Part shown: piece by piece, positions 31,451-44,150 of the stretch | Layout: each line of letters begins with the position of its first letter | How positions within the stretch are numbered: the first letter of the stretch is position 1 | Origin: Hymenolepis diminuta | Lineage: Eukaryota > Platyhelminthes > Cestoda > Cyclophyllidea > Hymenolepididae | NCBI GenBank assembly: GCA_900708905.1 | Contig: CAADRB010000001.1 | Location: 3,405,161-3,469,160 of the forward strand | Reading direction: 5' to 3' | Length of the DNA: 64,000 bases | The notes under the pieces: model-generated | Database searches by the model: none | What the model saw: the letters and a program-made list of their open reading frames with translations, nothing else | Told to the model about the DNA's origin: nothing | Translations under genes and position numbers: made by a program

Positions 31451-32094
31451 TAGTTTTCATATCTTGTGTACGTGGTTCCTATTAATATATGCCTTTGTCC
31501 TGACGATCAAAGAGTAACTAGTTTATATTTGCTAATTTGTTCCCATTTAAACGGATATCTAATTTAAATTCCTCCACTGATTGCTATTAACTTATATGGA
31601 CTAAGATATCTAAATAAGAATAAAAGCGTTAAGGCCAGACTAGTTCTCAGAGTTGATTTGCTGAAAATAATCTATTCAGTATCCCAAGTGTATTGTTCTT
31701 TGCTTTCGTTTCTGCCATTTGTCGGTTGGGGCTTTTCTAGATCAATACTGCATGTTATTAACGCGCCTACAAGATGACTACGAGTTCGTAATCGGCAACT
31801 GTTTAAATTTAAAACATTTACATTTATAATTGAAATGTAAAAATGACCAAGTACTTCAGTGCTTAGGATGAACTAGATGAAAGATATAGAGTAAATTCTT
31901 CCTTATTCATGCCATAAAGGAGAAATTATTTTCCTAATAGTTTTAACGATTTCACTTTTATTACATGTAACAAAGTAATCAATGTAAGTTTTAATCATGA
32001 GGAAGCTTCTGAACACCAGAAACATTGAAATAGTCAAATAAGGTAAAAGGAAAAAGGTCCGCCTGATGCAGATAGTAAGGCAAGAGCGGCGGGA

Positions 32095-32270
32095 TGATTA
32101 TTTGAATTGGGTTGACAGTTTTCCTTATAAAGGCAGTTCGCAATGCTGCTTCCTAATGGTTCAAAATCTAATTTCACGGTATAATCAAAAGATTTCTCGT
32201 GGAGTTTATGGCTGCAATATTCAGAGCTTGTTGACCATCTGATTTAATTGAGTGGTCGGTCATATAAACA
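32095..32270 (+). repeat. Interspersed repeat family 1 copy
   Basis: TTATTTGAATTGGGTTGACA, CAATATTCAGAGCTTGTTGA, CCATCTGATTTAATTGAGTG and GTCGGTCATA. A well-preserved 3' half. Confidence 0.65.
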
Positions 32271-33724
32271 CAATTAATTTATATCCTCTTAGATAAGAGT
32301 ATCATAAATGGTTTTTTGCATATCAGGGCTCAATCGTGTTAAAAGTTATAGTTTAAAACACTGGAAAGTGAATCAAAATAACAGGAGTTATTGTAGGAGT
32401 AACAGCTAATGACTATCGCTAATAATAGTTTCTAGATCAAGAATGCGAAGTCGAGAGTAAAGACGAATATATTGAACAGCAACAACTAAAATTCGATCGA
32501 TTTAGAGAGAGAAAGTGGAGAAATAATATGAAGAACTAGGGGGAGAGTTCAAGAGTTGAATGTTTGCATTACGAGTCTTAAAATCAATGTGTGTGGAGGA
32601 AAACTGGCTAAAGCTGAATTACCTCGAGGAAGGGGAGAAAAAATCAACAATCGACATCCTGTAACCTCGATTTCGCCGTGTGAGGGGTGAATTCCGTTGA
32701 GTTAACTTAGTTAGTTAATTAGTGTTAAACGTAAAAATAATTCCTATAGAAACAGTTTAAATTAACGTTTTGTTTTAAAAATATTCGTGAGAAATATTTT
32801 GCCGACCTTCATCATGCCATTCCTTGAGGTTCAGAAGAGAACTATTATTTTCTAGGTAATAACTAAAAGAAATCATATATTAATGAATTTGGTTGATTTT
32901 CATACAACTTAGATCTTTAGTAATTCTCTCTAAAGAATATAAATGTAAAATGGTTTAAATTTAACTATAATCCAGAAGGAATCTGATATTAGTCCGACGA
33001 AACAAAGGTCTTAGATTCAGTGTTTGTGTTTTACCTCGTCTCTAAGTCGACCATCATCCTTATCAAGACGAGGCGCACATCGCTCCTGACAATTTGACAG
33101 TTATTTGAGTCTAAAATTTTCAGTCTGGCGGTTTATGATTTTCTGAAGATAACTTTTATTCCTATATAATGCCATTGTTTATTTAATTAAATACCTTGGG
33201 TTGACGACACTCCGTACTAACCTCCTCTCTAATGTGAGTCAAATGCAGCGGACGGATATATCGTAGCAGTAGAATTAGATCTCCTAGCAGTACTAGAGAA
33301 CAGAAGAGTCATACTTTACAAATGTAATCTGCAAATGAATCTTGCGCAGCCTATTAAATAAATAGGGTGTTGTGACAATATAGCAATATGCGGAACCATG
33401 ACTAGCCAGCTCCACTGATGGATGTGGGTTGATTTCCCTCTTTGCGCCCAAGTATTTGGGCCGGTAACGATTTCTGTCTATTGATTTAGGTGCACATTTC
33501 TAACTGCTTTGGAAAACTCCATGTTTTCAACGCTCAACCCCCAAATCATTAATCAACCAATTTCAGGGGCACTTTCCCAGTGTGCATTTGGACGGTTTTC
33601 AAGGCTCTATCCTTACACGCTATCTCTTTTGTATTCCCCCGACTGCCGCCGTTTTACTTAAAAGTGCTTTTTCCTAATATAAACAACTTTATATGAATAC
33701 ACAACCAGTCAACAAACATCTCCG

Positions 33725-33912
33725 CAAAGACAAGTAACTCCCGCCCCCTGAGCTCTCTCTTTGTAATTAATAAAGCTCTCTAACCAACGCCTTCTCCTTT
33801 TCTCCGTCTTGTTGCGAGGTGAGGATCAGAAGAAATTATTAGGGTGATAGCCCATCTAGACTCTGTAGTCTTCTAAATAATAAGCTATCACTTACTACTC
33901 CTTCTATTAGGG
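33725..33912 (+). repeat. Family 5 repeat copy
   Basis: TAATAAAGCTCTCTAACCAA, CTCCGTCTTGTTGCGAGGTG, GGGTGATAGCCCATCTAGAC and CTATCACTTACTACTCCTTC. Also at 35600-35790 and 42650-42885. Confidence 0.6.
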
Positions 33913-34394
33913 AACAAACCCATTATAAATGCAATTTATAGCTCTAATGGAATCGAAATGACATGAAAACCTCCCTAAAATGTACCTAATTAAAGAGCTT
34001 ATTGACAAGCCTGCTTTTTACAACAGAAAACGACTTAAAAAACTTATTATGACGAAACTGTATGTCATTCTTTAGAGCATTCAGTTAAATGAAGTATTAT
34101 AAGTTTAAAAATACACGGCACAATAATGAATTCATGTCGGCAATAATACATTATGTATAATTGGACAGTTTCAGAGATTGACATAAGACACATTTAGTCA
34201 CATGTTTTATGTGACATTAAGAGCCGGAAATGACATTTCAGCTTATAAAAGTGCAAATCAAAAACTTCACCTGCCCCTTTCGTTGTTAAGATCTACAACT
34301 AGTACAATTTAGTGAAATGTATAGCTTTAGTTCACTTTGAGTGAACTCTACTATGTTTAAAGTGTCTAAGGTATTAAAAAAATTGATCAGAAAT

Positions 34395-34560
34395 CAAATG
34401 GCCAAACAATGAGTTAGAACAGCCGGACAACAAGCTCTGAATATAGTGGAAATGAGCTCAACCACGAACTCAACGAAAATTGAGTTTTGGAACATTTGGA
34501 TGTTTGGATAAATTACAACTATGCCCTTTGTGAGGAAGTCAAAAATGATTTAAGTGTTTA
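34395..34560 (-). repeat. Interspersed repeat family 1 copy, reverse orientation
   Basis: CAACAAGCTCTGAATATAGT and GGAACATTTGG, the reverse complement of the family 1 core. It abuts the family A copy at 34655. Confidence 0.55.
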
Positions 34561-34654
34561 AATAATCCTGACTTTATTATGTGCTTCTACCTTCCTTCCA
34601 TCCTTTATGGGACTATCTTGTTATTTTACCTGTAGTGTCCTCGCATCCTGATTC

Positions 34655-34935
34655 ATAGGTGCTACATATAAGAAAATAATATTTTCCACAATAATAAACC
34701 TTATATGCAGGATTCTTTATTTTCCACATTTTACCTCCCGCCTTTTTTAAAACCCTTTCATTCGAACGAATTTATTTACGTTGCGGCTGTAAATGGCGCA
34801 TGATGTATATCGACCTATCAATACGAAAAATTGTGACCTATTCCGATTTGGTGGTCTGGGTTATTTTGTATTGTGGTGCTGCTGGGTTGTATCCATTTCT
34901 TAGGGAATCTAACAATTGGGCACTTCGGTCTCGCA
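34655..34935 (+). repeat. Interspersed repeat family A copy
   Basis: CATTCGAACGAATTTATTTA, ATATCGACCTATCAATACGA and TTTTGTATTGTGGTGCTGCT, matching 20575-20885. Confidence 0.7.
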
Positions 34936-35599
34936 AAATCAGACAACCTCTCAAAATGTACTTTATTCGGCCTTTTCACAAAATAAGGTTTTCATTTGCC
35001 TTGTTTAGGCGCTTAACCAACTCCTTTTCTTGCTTCTCTCACTCTCGTTTTTTCTCTCACTCGCACTCCACTATCTTCTAATAATTCATTAACGATCTCA
35101 CCTCTCGGTCTTCTGATGCGTGAAAGATTATTGCTCCTTGTTAACTTTTAAGATCATTTTATTTGAAGAGCATATCCCAGTCGGATAATAAAAGGTGTTT
35201 TACTGGGGTTAGAGCTACTTGGTCAGATTTCAGGCGTACTTATCTGAAGACAGCATTACTAAATGTATACCCGGTTTCACTTTTGGAACCAGGCATCTAG
35301 AGCAATCTATGTTTGTAACCAAGCTTAATAAATTTTTCTCAAATTAAAATGTTTTTCATTGGTTATCTCATATTTTTACCTGAGATCTAATTATTTGACC
35401 TCAAGACTATTGATGAGCTCACATCAGGACTTGGAAAGCTTAAACTATGTTGTGACTACAAGTTTTCATGCACGGTCACTGTAGTTCTCTAACTGGTCTA
35501 ATTTAATTAACGTGAATAAATCACCTAAGTGGCTCTTGAATGAGCATTGCTAGATCTCAGTTTCCTCAGATCAACAATGTAAGAAACCAAACATTTGTT

Positions 35600-35790
35600 T
35601 ATGTGTCCCTGCGAACTGTGTAAACAAGCACATCACCAACGCATTTACACGCGCATCTCCCTGAGCATTCTCTGTTCCTAATAAAGCTCTTCAAGCAACG
35701 CCTCCCTACGCTCCATCTTATCGAGTGGTGAAGATCGTAAGAAGTTAGCAGGGTGATATTAGTCCCTGTCACATAGTCCCCAGTAGACAA
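35600..35790 (+). repeat. Family 5 repeat copy
   Basis: CCTAATAAAGCTCTTCAAGC, CTCCATCTTATCGAGTGGTG and AGAAGTTAGCAGGGTGATAT match 33725-33912. Confidence 0.6.
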
Positions 35791-36989
35791 CAAGGCATGG
35801 AGAGCTTAATGACAAAATGGCATAATCGCAAATAAGTCAATGGAAAAATCTTTTATTTCAGGGCCGAATTATTCAAATTTGGATCAAATGGGTTTGATTG
35901 ATGACTCTCTCTCTCTGCTTTTCCAAGAACTTAAAATCCTCAAGGAAATAATCGCCAAATGCAGTAAAACAAAAATTTATGCTAACAGATAAAAAACTTT
36001 CATTTGATCAACATTTAAATTTATTCTAAGGAATTCGCAATGTTTTTCGTGATTTATAGGAGATAAACTTTAAAATGACGATTCTCAGCATACACATTTG
36101 TTATTACTATTATTATTACCTGAGTATATTTATCCATGCATAATTATCCATGATAAAATACGTGAAATGGAGTAATTTAAATCATGGGGAATGATCTATG
36201 CATGCGAAAATATAATTTCAAATTTAGAGCGAAGAAGAAAAAATTGTTTTTTGCTCATTTCTGACTATATCAAGACTCTAACATCAGACACTTTTCCTCT
36301 TTCTACTTAATTAGGAAATTTCATTTATTGAGGCTACAATTTGTTTCAAATGCCAAGGAGTCAGCCTATAGATTCCTAACTGGAACATCCGTGTTCTAAA
36401 ATCGGCATATTTTAAGTGCATGAAAATTTCAAAGTCATCTAGTTGACTAAATCGAATTGGTACATCTAACTTTGCTCATAGCTCGGTTTTATTCCAAGCA
36501 GTGTAACAGCAATGAGAAGTAAAATTTAAATGTCACTAAAGGATAAATCTATATAAAGCATTTTATATAAAAGACAATAAAAATTAATTATATTTCATAA
36601 TTATGGACTTGATCAATTAGTGAGCTACATATCTGTATAGCTATATCTGTCAATTCAAGGTATATAGTAAACATTGACAAACAAGTAAATTAGCTGAGCA
36701 GGTGTTATCTGTACTTAATATCAGGTACATCTGATGTAAAAGTGCATTTTGTTAAAAATTCTCAATATCTTTGTGATTGCGTTGTTAATTATGATGAAAG
36801 ATGTTTAACAGATAAATACAGTGGCTATATCAAATGAATACACCCCTTTCATATTTTCATAATGATTTAATTATTTCATTATTATAACATATTATAATAA
36901 TATTATATTATTATATTGTTGTTAAATTATGACAATTTTTCATTGTGGGAAAGCAACTGAAGTTCGGTGGGTAAAGTTAAAAAAAAATA

Positions 36990-37019
36990 GGGGGGAGTAG
37001 GGGGAGGGGGGTGGGGTGG
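36990..37019 (+). other. Potential G-quadruplex tract
   Basis: Four G-runs of 6, 5, 6 and 4 bases separated by loops of 4, 1 and 1 bases, then a further GG. This satisfies the usual G3+N1-7 pattern with short loops. It follows an A-run and sits just before a family 1 copy in otherwise AT-rich DNA. Confidence 0.75.
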
Positions 37020-37039
37020 TCGAAGAGTATCATAGTTAG

Positions 37040-37200
37040 CTCATTTGATTTGTGGAATTCGGGTTGTAGAATATTCACTTAATGGGAAGTTCACTGCTTC
37101 AAGTTCCATAATTCATAATTTGCCAATAAATTTCAAATCCAAATTTTTTCCACAGTCTCCAGTGCATATTGACCAATTGTTTAATTATGATGGTCGGTAT
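37040..37200 (+). repeat. Interspersed repeat family 1 copy
   Basis: CTCATTTGATTTGTGGAATT, GGGTTGTAGAATATTCACTT, CCAGTGCATATTGACCAATT and GATGGTCGG. Confidence 0.65.
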
Positions 37201-37999
37201 TAGCAGTTAAATTCATTTCTACTTTCTAAGTTTGAAAAAGAGTGTGATCTTACACGAATTTACATTGCAAAGATAGCATAGCAAAGTTCACATAAACCTT
37301 GTCAGAGTTATTTCACTAATTAGTTTAACATATTTAGCTCTGATGTTTTCAGTTGACACATCCTGCAAGATTGCAAGCATTCTGCTCCTCAAATAGTTGT
37401 CAGTTTTACTTCTTCCGGTTATGGAACTTAAAAAAATCAAGAGAAGTCCATCGTGACAACCACTTAAATTACTGATTTTCATTTCACCAGTGGATTTTTA
37501 TCTTGCTCTAACTTGTTAGATGTGGCTTTTATTTCCATACAGGCCCTTTCATATGTTATTTTCCTTCTCCGAATTTAACATGACACATTGAAGGTATAGA
37601 TCAAACCACTTCCAAACGTTAGACTAATTTGGAGTAAGCCAATAGACCATTCCAATTTGCCGATTTAAAATGTAAGTTTAGAGTCATTCAGCTCTGTCAT
37701 CCATGCCTAGACAGTAGTATTTTCACTTGGAGATTGATTGATGGGAAAACTTCCTAATTACGTGAGGCTATCAATTGTTGATCGACGTCTTTACGTAATA
37801 TCTTTATTTTTATCAACTGAAGAGTTTTATTCTTAGAACACGCGGTGACAGATTTCTGAATATCTGTGTTAGGAGATACTCAATTTGTAAAGGTGGTAGA
37901 CTGTAAGATAGAAAGGAGCGGACAATTAAAACGTAAAACAATTTCAGCACTGTTGCTACGCTAAGAAGATAATTTCTGCAGTTAGATCTATGTACTCAC

Positions 38000-38490
38000 T
38001 AGGTATTTCTGGGCTATACTTGACTCAGACACGGAGAGTGGGATGACAGAATCCGATTACTCGTAGACACTCATTTAATTAATTTATATCGTAGGTAACG
38101 TAATATAAATAGATATTTATTAGGGAATGTGCAATATAGAGAAGGCAGGTATAAATGAAAGGATATACAGTCTATAACATGCATGAAAGATGGAAGTAAG
38201 GGCCAAGAAGCATAAAGATTACAATTGGTGAGAGAAGGCAGCCGTTTGTCTCATGTGCCTTAGACCACGCTACCTACATCATGAACAATTTTTTCTTAAT
38301 GTTGACGTTTGAAAGGTCAAGACACCACTGGATCAATGATGGATTATGTCCAGACTAACTTTTAGGCTGTCCGAAGCGGCGTGTCCCTGCAACTGATAAG
38401 GGAGATGGGCAACTTAGACCTTACCTGCGGGAATCATTCATAAACATAAGCTCTTCTTCCTTGAGCTTTGTTTATCGGCTTCCTGTCAAA
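38000..38490 (+). repeat. Interspersed repeat family 3 copy with inserted segment
   Basis: Opens with CTTGACTCAGACACGGAGAG and closes with GGCTGTCCGAAGCGGCGTGT, GAGATGGGCAACTTAG and CGGCTTCCTGTCAAAG. The middle is about 185 bp longer than in the other two copies, so another sequence lies inside it at roughly 38085-38340. Confidence 0.6.
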
Positions 38491-39084
38491 GAATAAGAGG
38501 GCTAAGATGGTTAGTGGGTACGAAATTTGAAATGTCGAAGTGAGGATGGTGTGTGGGGTTTATCCAGGTAGTGTCTACTTGCAACTAGAGTATGCCTCAT
38601 GGGTAATACAAACAGTCGAATGCAGACGGGTCTATTTTGAAGTATGAACAATGGCGGATTGAGGTATATCGAATGTACCCCGTTAAACTTCACCCAGTAT
38701 TAATTAAAGAATTTCATGGTATCAAAACAATGGAAATGAATTAAATGAAATATGTTTTGAATTACCATAGCCCACCAGAATACGGTGATAATACTGTTCG
38801 AATGCATGAATATAGCGAGGGCGGTGGGAGGCGCTCACATGCGCACACCCACTTGCGGGGAATCATGTACTAACGTAGGAAGTATAATATACTAATTTAA
38901 TAACCTGCAGTAAACAAATTAATTACACTGTTCTCGAACTAAACTTTTCATCTGCGTTTCCAAAATTGTATCATAAAATATTTTAATTACTTTTCCCAAA
39001 CCAAAAATATTTTCATACCTATTTTCTTGATAAATATTTCTAATTGTTTCCCACTGTCAGCCAGCCGGCCTTAATATTCAATTC

Positions 39085-39255
39085 ACCCATTGTGACTCTG
39101 CGCCTATCATGACTTGAGATCAAATACCCTGAACTACACCCAAATATAGGAAACACGGTACTATTCACCCGCTGAGTCAGTTCACTCTGAGTGATCGAGC
39201 GTTTACAGTCGTCTGATCCAACTTGTTTATCTCCAATTCCAAATTCTTTAAACTC
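39085..39255 (+). repeat. Family 9 repeat copy 1
   Basis: TGAACTACACCCAAATATAG, GGTACTATTCACCCGCTGAG and TCGTCTGATCCAACTTG parallel 42470-42640. Confidence 0.45.
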
Positions 39256-40104
39256 ATCTGCGAACCCACAAATCATACTGCAGCCCTCCGTTGCACCTAC
39301 TGTAATCAGCAGAGCTGCAAACTAATCTGTCTTACCTGATCTATTCGTTCACCAACCCGACTGTTACTAATGAACTCCGTTGATTTCAACTGTTCCCCTT
39401 CTCATTTCCGTTGCCGTAGTGAAAGTAGAATCCGGAAAAAAGATTGCACCTTAGGGTATACGCTATAGTGCTACAAAAGTGTTTGGGTCACATCATGGGA
39501 TTAAGTGCTCAAATTTTTGCCTGAGGATGTATCAACAAATCCTTGAGGTCAGTCGATCCATTCAAGTTAGAATAAATGTTATTAAGGACGGAGAGTCCGG
39601 CAGCTGAGATTACTGAATAATTTTGATCACTTTTACATAATTATATTTTTGCCAGTTAGTATAAATTTTAGTAGGATTTGGAAACGAATAAATAAAGCTA
39701 ATCATTTCAAATGGAAGAATCAATTCATTATTGTATTTAAAAGTCATATTTCCAACTTATTAAATTATTTGAAGTGAACTGCTTCTTTTCTTTCTATTAT
39801 CACACTGGAAATCAACAAGCAAAATAGCTTTTTTCGAAATTATTTCACAAATATTACGCTCAGAAAAAGATTTTCAGTTTCGCTTGACATGGACTGTCAA
39901 TTTAATGGCTGAGCAGAATAAACAACATTAACAATTTGAAAATCGAGTGAATTACACTGCCATATGTTAGTAGTGCGTATTTTTAGGAAAAAATCCGAGC
40001 TATTCGCAGAATGTTTGACCTGTCTTTATCGATGTTAAAATATAGAATATGAATCAGGTGTTACGAGAAATCAAGTAGCAATCCTTTGCTGGTCTCATTC
40101 TATG

Positions 40105-40300
40105 GCTGTTAGAAGGTACAAATGAAGTCAATTAAATCAACTCGCCGATAAACTCTGAAGATGGGAGAAATGAACTTACCCAGAAATTCAGGATTCAGAT
40201 CATAGAACATTTGGACATTTCAAAGTGACCATTTTTGAGGAAGTAAAAAAATACGATACCGCCAAAATTCAAATAAATTAATGTTCTTAATATTCTGACT
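40105..40300 (-). repeat. Interspersed repeat family 1 copy, reverse orientation
   Basis: GTCAATTAAATCAACTCGCC, GATAAACTCTGAAGATG and AGAACATTTGGACATTTC read as the reverse complement of the family 1 core. Confidence 0.5.
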
Positions 40301-40929
40301 TCATTATATACTCATTTTTTATTCCCCTTGTTTTGTTCCCTGCTGAACTCTTTCACTATTCCTCGTTTTAGATGCTATCTCATAATTAATACTTCTAAAA
40401 GAATGTTTACATTATCATGAGTAACATTAATGATTCACATACATTTCTTTTGCCTAATGCTGTCGGTCCTGCTCTGGTCATTCCATCTTAATTCCTCGTC
40501 TTGCCGTTGTATCTGAGTCTGGGAAATCGAGAAATGTGCTGTTACGGCATCCAATTATTCTTGACCAGAATGATATGACTCTGGTTTTGGGCTATTCTTA
40601 ACTGTTATTATAACATCCCGGTATTAGGTAAATTCAAATTTAATCTTTTTCGCTAATATGTGGAGATCGACTCATTTTGAGAAAAAAATGCCTTTTTATT
40701 CGGAGCAGAGTGTTTCCATATTCTTTGGTGATCTTCAAGCCTGCCATATTGACACCGATAGTATACGAATCCATATGTATCCACACATTGGAAACTGCGT
40801 ACAAAATCCCAGAAGATACCAGAGAGAGCACATTTGGTCTAGTTTTGTATTGTGCCAAATACAATTGATTAGATGGATAAATAGACATATTTATAAGACA
40901 GGAGAAGGTCAAACATACTCAAGTCACGA

Positions 40930-41240
40930 TGTCTCAGAGTGTTTATCATATGGATACCACAAAAATTTTAATTCTACATGGTGATTGGAAAGCAATTCCA
41001 AGTCTTTCACGCGTTCAAGAACATGCCAAGTTATCGATGCTATATGAAAATCAGAAAACCTTGGCTTTGGTGCGAAGATGTTAATGAGTTATTACAGATT
41101 CACATGCTCAGAACAATCCAAAAAACGCCAAGGCCACAGGGTCCATAATGGAGTGGCAATACGTATTAAAATATTTGGAGGCGAACGCTTCAGGTGCAAA
41201 CCCATTTCAAAGAAAACCTCAAGTTACGCGCGCTCTTCTC
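40930..41240 (+). mobile_element. Possible LINE endonuclease debris
   Basis: One frame reads KILILHGDWKA, then ENQKTLALVRRC, two stops, and VITDSHAQNNPKNAKATGS. The order resembles the GDFNA, LLEFC and VITNTLFQ...KATW blocks of LINE endonuclease domains. The stops and loose fit make this a weak call; a chance resemblance is possible. Confidence 0.25.
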
Positions 41241-41749
41241 ATGTTCCACTAAATAATAAAAGATTATTTGATTTTTTCAAATAAAGAGATAGTTCTTAAC
41301 AAAAATTTATTATTATCTGATTTATTTATTAGATAGTTCGCGTTTGAATTATGTGCTCTTCAACATACTGAGACCTGTACATTCTGCCTATGACTGCTTC
41401 GCCGCCTGAAAAGAGTTTGTTAACGCACGATTGTCTTGCGGTTGACAGTACTTTAGGGAAAAAATGGAAAAATATTTGTCTTAAAAAGTTTCTATTCATT
41501 TCTATTTGGTGAAAAATTATTAACTCTTATTGGAATCATATTAAAATTTAGGGACGAGTTCACCACATGGAAAATTTTAAACCGACACTCCATTAGGTTG
41601 ATTGAAATTAGTTTGTCTGATATCACCATCTACCACGCTACAGTGAATTCAACTGTCGCCTTAATTTAGACCGGTTCTTTATCGGATGGGAAATTTCATT
41701 TGCGTACCAATTGAGATTAGTTTCATAACTTTAAGTTGACCCTCAGACG

Positions 41750-41930
41750 TGGGAAGAAGGGAGAAACCTGTATTCCAAACAACGGTTTTCTATTAAGAAG
41801 ATGAATTGGGTTATTTGGAATGTTTGGAGAAGTTTGGCTGTCTGACTAGCTGTATATTTCAGCGATAGTTGCTTTCGTGGCTGTCATACATGTCCAGGTG
41901 TGAGCTGGAAATTCAGTAATCTACAGTCCA
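41750..41930 (+). repeat. Family 7 repeat copy (weak)
   Basis: CCAAACAACGG, GTTTGGCTGTC, TACATGTCCAGGTGTGAG and ATTCAGTAATCTA occur in the same order at 58265-58410. Confidence 0.35.
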
Positions 41931-42469
41931 GTAAAAGGGGGATGAAACCTACGAGGTTAACTCAAATGTACCGAAAACATTCAAATCAGCTTGCTAAAAA
42001 TTGATATCAGCCCCAATGTGTACATTCAATGAGTACGATCAAAGTTTAATAATTTCTTTGTGACGCTTGCATTTGCGCATTCATGCTCCAATGAAAATAT
42101 GGGATATTGGAGTGAGGATAATGAGGAACTGTGAAAATATTTGTCCCTGTCTTTAACTATTCCCAAAATTGCTGAGGCAAGTGTTAAAATACTTGATATG
42201 AGTAGAGGTAAGGTATTCTGGAGCCGATTTTATGAGAGTTACACATTCTCAGAGTCAAATAGCAGATCAGAATCTAGCGAAACTTTCAGTCGTCCATATT
42301 GCTTGTGGACCTCTGAGCTACCAACACAAGTAATTCCTTCCTCATTTTCTATTAATTATTTCTTGAAAACTATCATCGATATTTATTCCATCACTTTCAT
42401 GACTATTTTTCTCTTAAATACTTCCAATATCTCCTAATATGAGTCAGCTCGACTTTACTCTTCAGTTCG

Positions 42470-42640
42470 TTACCTGAGACTCCCTGTTTCACTCACGAAC
42501 TACGGTCAAGTGACCTGAACTCAATCAAATTATATCAAATATAGAAAACCCGATGCGGTTCACTAGCAAAGTCAATGTGTTCTGGCTGACAGGGTGTTTG
42601 TCGTCATCTGAGCTAATTTGCTTACCTTCACTTCCAAAGT
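42470..42640 (+). repeat. Family 9 repeat copy 2
   Basis: TGAACTCAATCAAATTATAT, TGCGGTTCACTAGCAAAGTC and TCGTCATCTGAGCTAATTTG parallel 39085-39255. It runs directly into the family 5 copy at 42650, so the two may be one longer element. Confidence 0.45.
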
Positions 42641-42649
42641 ATGAAAAAC

Positions 42650-42885
42650 CGCTCTCTATATCCATACATTACGCCAGTGGCAATCCCGTTCTTACACGCC
42701 ACTGGATCCCGTTCTCTTAAACTACCAAGCTTTCTCTCTGCTTTATAAAGCTCTACAATCAGGGACCTCTCTTTCCCCCGTCTTGACGGGTAGTGAAGAT
42801 CATAAGAAAGTAGAATGGTGATAGCGCAGCCAGACTCTATGCCCGCTTAGATATCTTGCTATCGTACACCTCCTGCAATAACTTT
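42650..42885 (+). repeat. Family 5 repeat copy
   Basis: TATAAAGCTCTACAATCAGG, CCCCGTCTTGACGGGTAGTG, AATGGTGATAGCGCAGCCAG and TCGTACACCTCCTGCAAT match 33725-33912 and 35600-35790. Confidence 0.6.
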
Positions 42886-44059
42886 TAAGCACTGATGGAT
42901 GGCTTGCATCAAATATATAACGACACATAATCTGAAGCTACTTTGCGATCAGTCAATAGCATACTGGACAATAACAACAGTACTTGATAAAAATAGTTTG
43001 CTGAATTAGTCCTAAGAAAAATTTAGCACCATGAATAACGAGTGGATCTGATTGATATTGTGCTAATATGGTAATATTCATGACACTTTCATTGGCTTCT
43101 AACAATAATGTGGGAAAGGCACTGTCACAATTTCACGGTAGCATTCAAATTTAAACATGAAAATAATGACAATTTGGGAGTTGAAATGGGAGATGAAATT
43201 GATCAAATAGACTTTCTCTAAGCAATTTTGCTTAAAAAAGAGATAAATAATTTCAGAACATACGTTAAACCTTAAAGCTATAGACTGGATACATAAAGAA
43301 TTTAAAGTACCGTGTTAAGTCCAGGAGATGGCATACCTGCTAATAAAATTGCCCTAATTCCGAGTAAAGCTATTTAGGAGACAGACCAAATAGTCTTTAC
43401 GAAAGAAAAGTCAATTTTAAAGGCTAGTGGGACATGGTAACCTTTCCAAAATGAGAAAACCAAGAGTTAAATGCATTTCTGAACAATTAAGAATGAAGGA
43501 GAGTGGAAAGGAGGAGTGAGCAGGAAGAGGAATTGGTAACTGAAGCGTCAGTACTGAACGAGCCGGGTTGTGAGAAATAGGCGAAATAAAAAATGCTTGG
43601 AGGGGCAATATTGCTTTGTCCTGAATCAGTCGTTGTATGATTTTTAGAGTGAGCAGATCTATGAGTCAGAGTGTGTACTACAAATCCATTCAAGACATCT
43701 GCGTCTATAGGGATAAATTATATAAATGCAGATAACCTCCGCATCATTATATAAAATAAATCCCTAGCACCTGAAGAAAACTGGTGAAGTGAGTTTATTT
43801 GCCCCTAATAGGTATTCGACACCATCCGTTAAAGATCTAATTTAGAGATTTGGGTGCCTCTTGGTGAAATAGAGCAGCGGCAGTTAACTTGTTTTATAAA
43901 TTAACCACATTACCAATAACCACAGAGCGAATAGATGAAGTGAAATAAGAAGATCTTTAGAATAAAATGATGGCATAAAGCTTGAATAAGAAGGGAGATA
44001 TAAAAATGAGGTTAATCGATCGATAAAAGGGGGAAAGGAAGCTGGTTCGCACGACCAGT

Positions 44060-44150
44060 TACAAATCGATAAACGAATTCAAGGAAGAATGAAACTTAGA
44101 AACCGAAGCGAGATGAATCATTCAAGCGCAGTTATTGAAAATTGAGATGA
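44060..44150 (+). repeat. Family 8 repeat copy (weak)
   Basis: AATCGATAAACGAATTCAAG and CCGAAGCGAGATGAATCATT, like 45490-45560. Confidence 0.35.

Larger units (their letters stand above)
28511..34390. other. Gene-free stretch with several repeats
   Basis: Holds the family A fragment (29275), the family 6 pair (30345 and 31320), a tRNA-like hairpin (31265-31315), a family 1 copy (32095) and a family 5 copy (33725). The 115-codon open frame on the - strand at 30263-30610 lies over a repeat and is not gene-like. Confidence 0.55.
34936..40100. other. Gene-free stretch with repeats and a G-rich tract
   Basis: Contains family 5 (35600), family 1 (37040), family 3 (38000) and family 9 (39085) copies and the G-rich tract at 36990-37019. 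No coding exon is supported. Confidence 0.55.

Noticed and set aside
33405..33455. GGGTTGATTTCCC resembling a tRNA B-box
   Set aside because: No matching A-box at the right distance and no other copy; not enough for a tRNA or SINE call.
40658..40984. 108-codon + strand open frame
   Set aside because: Open in overlapping frames on both strands, with no protein-like pattern that I can name.
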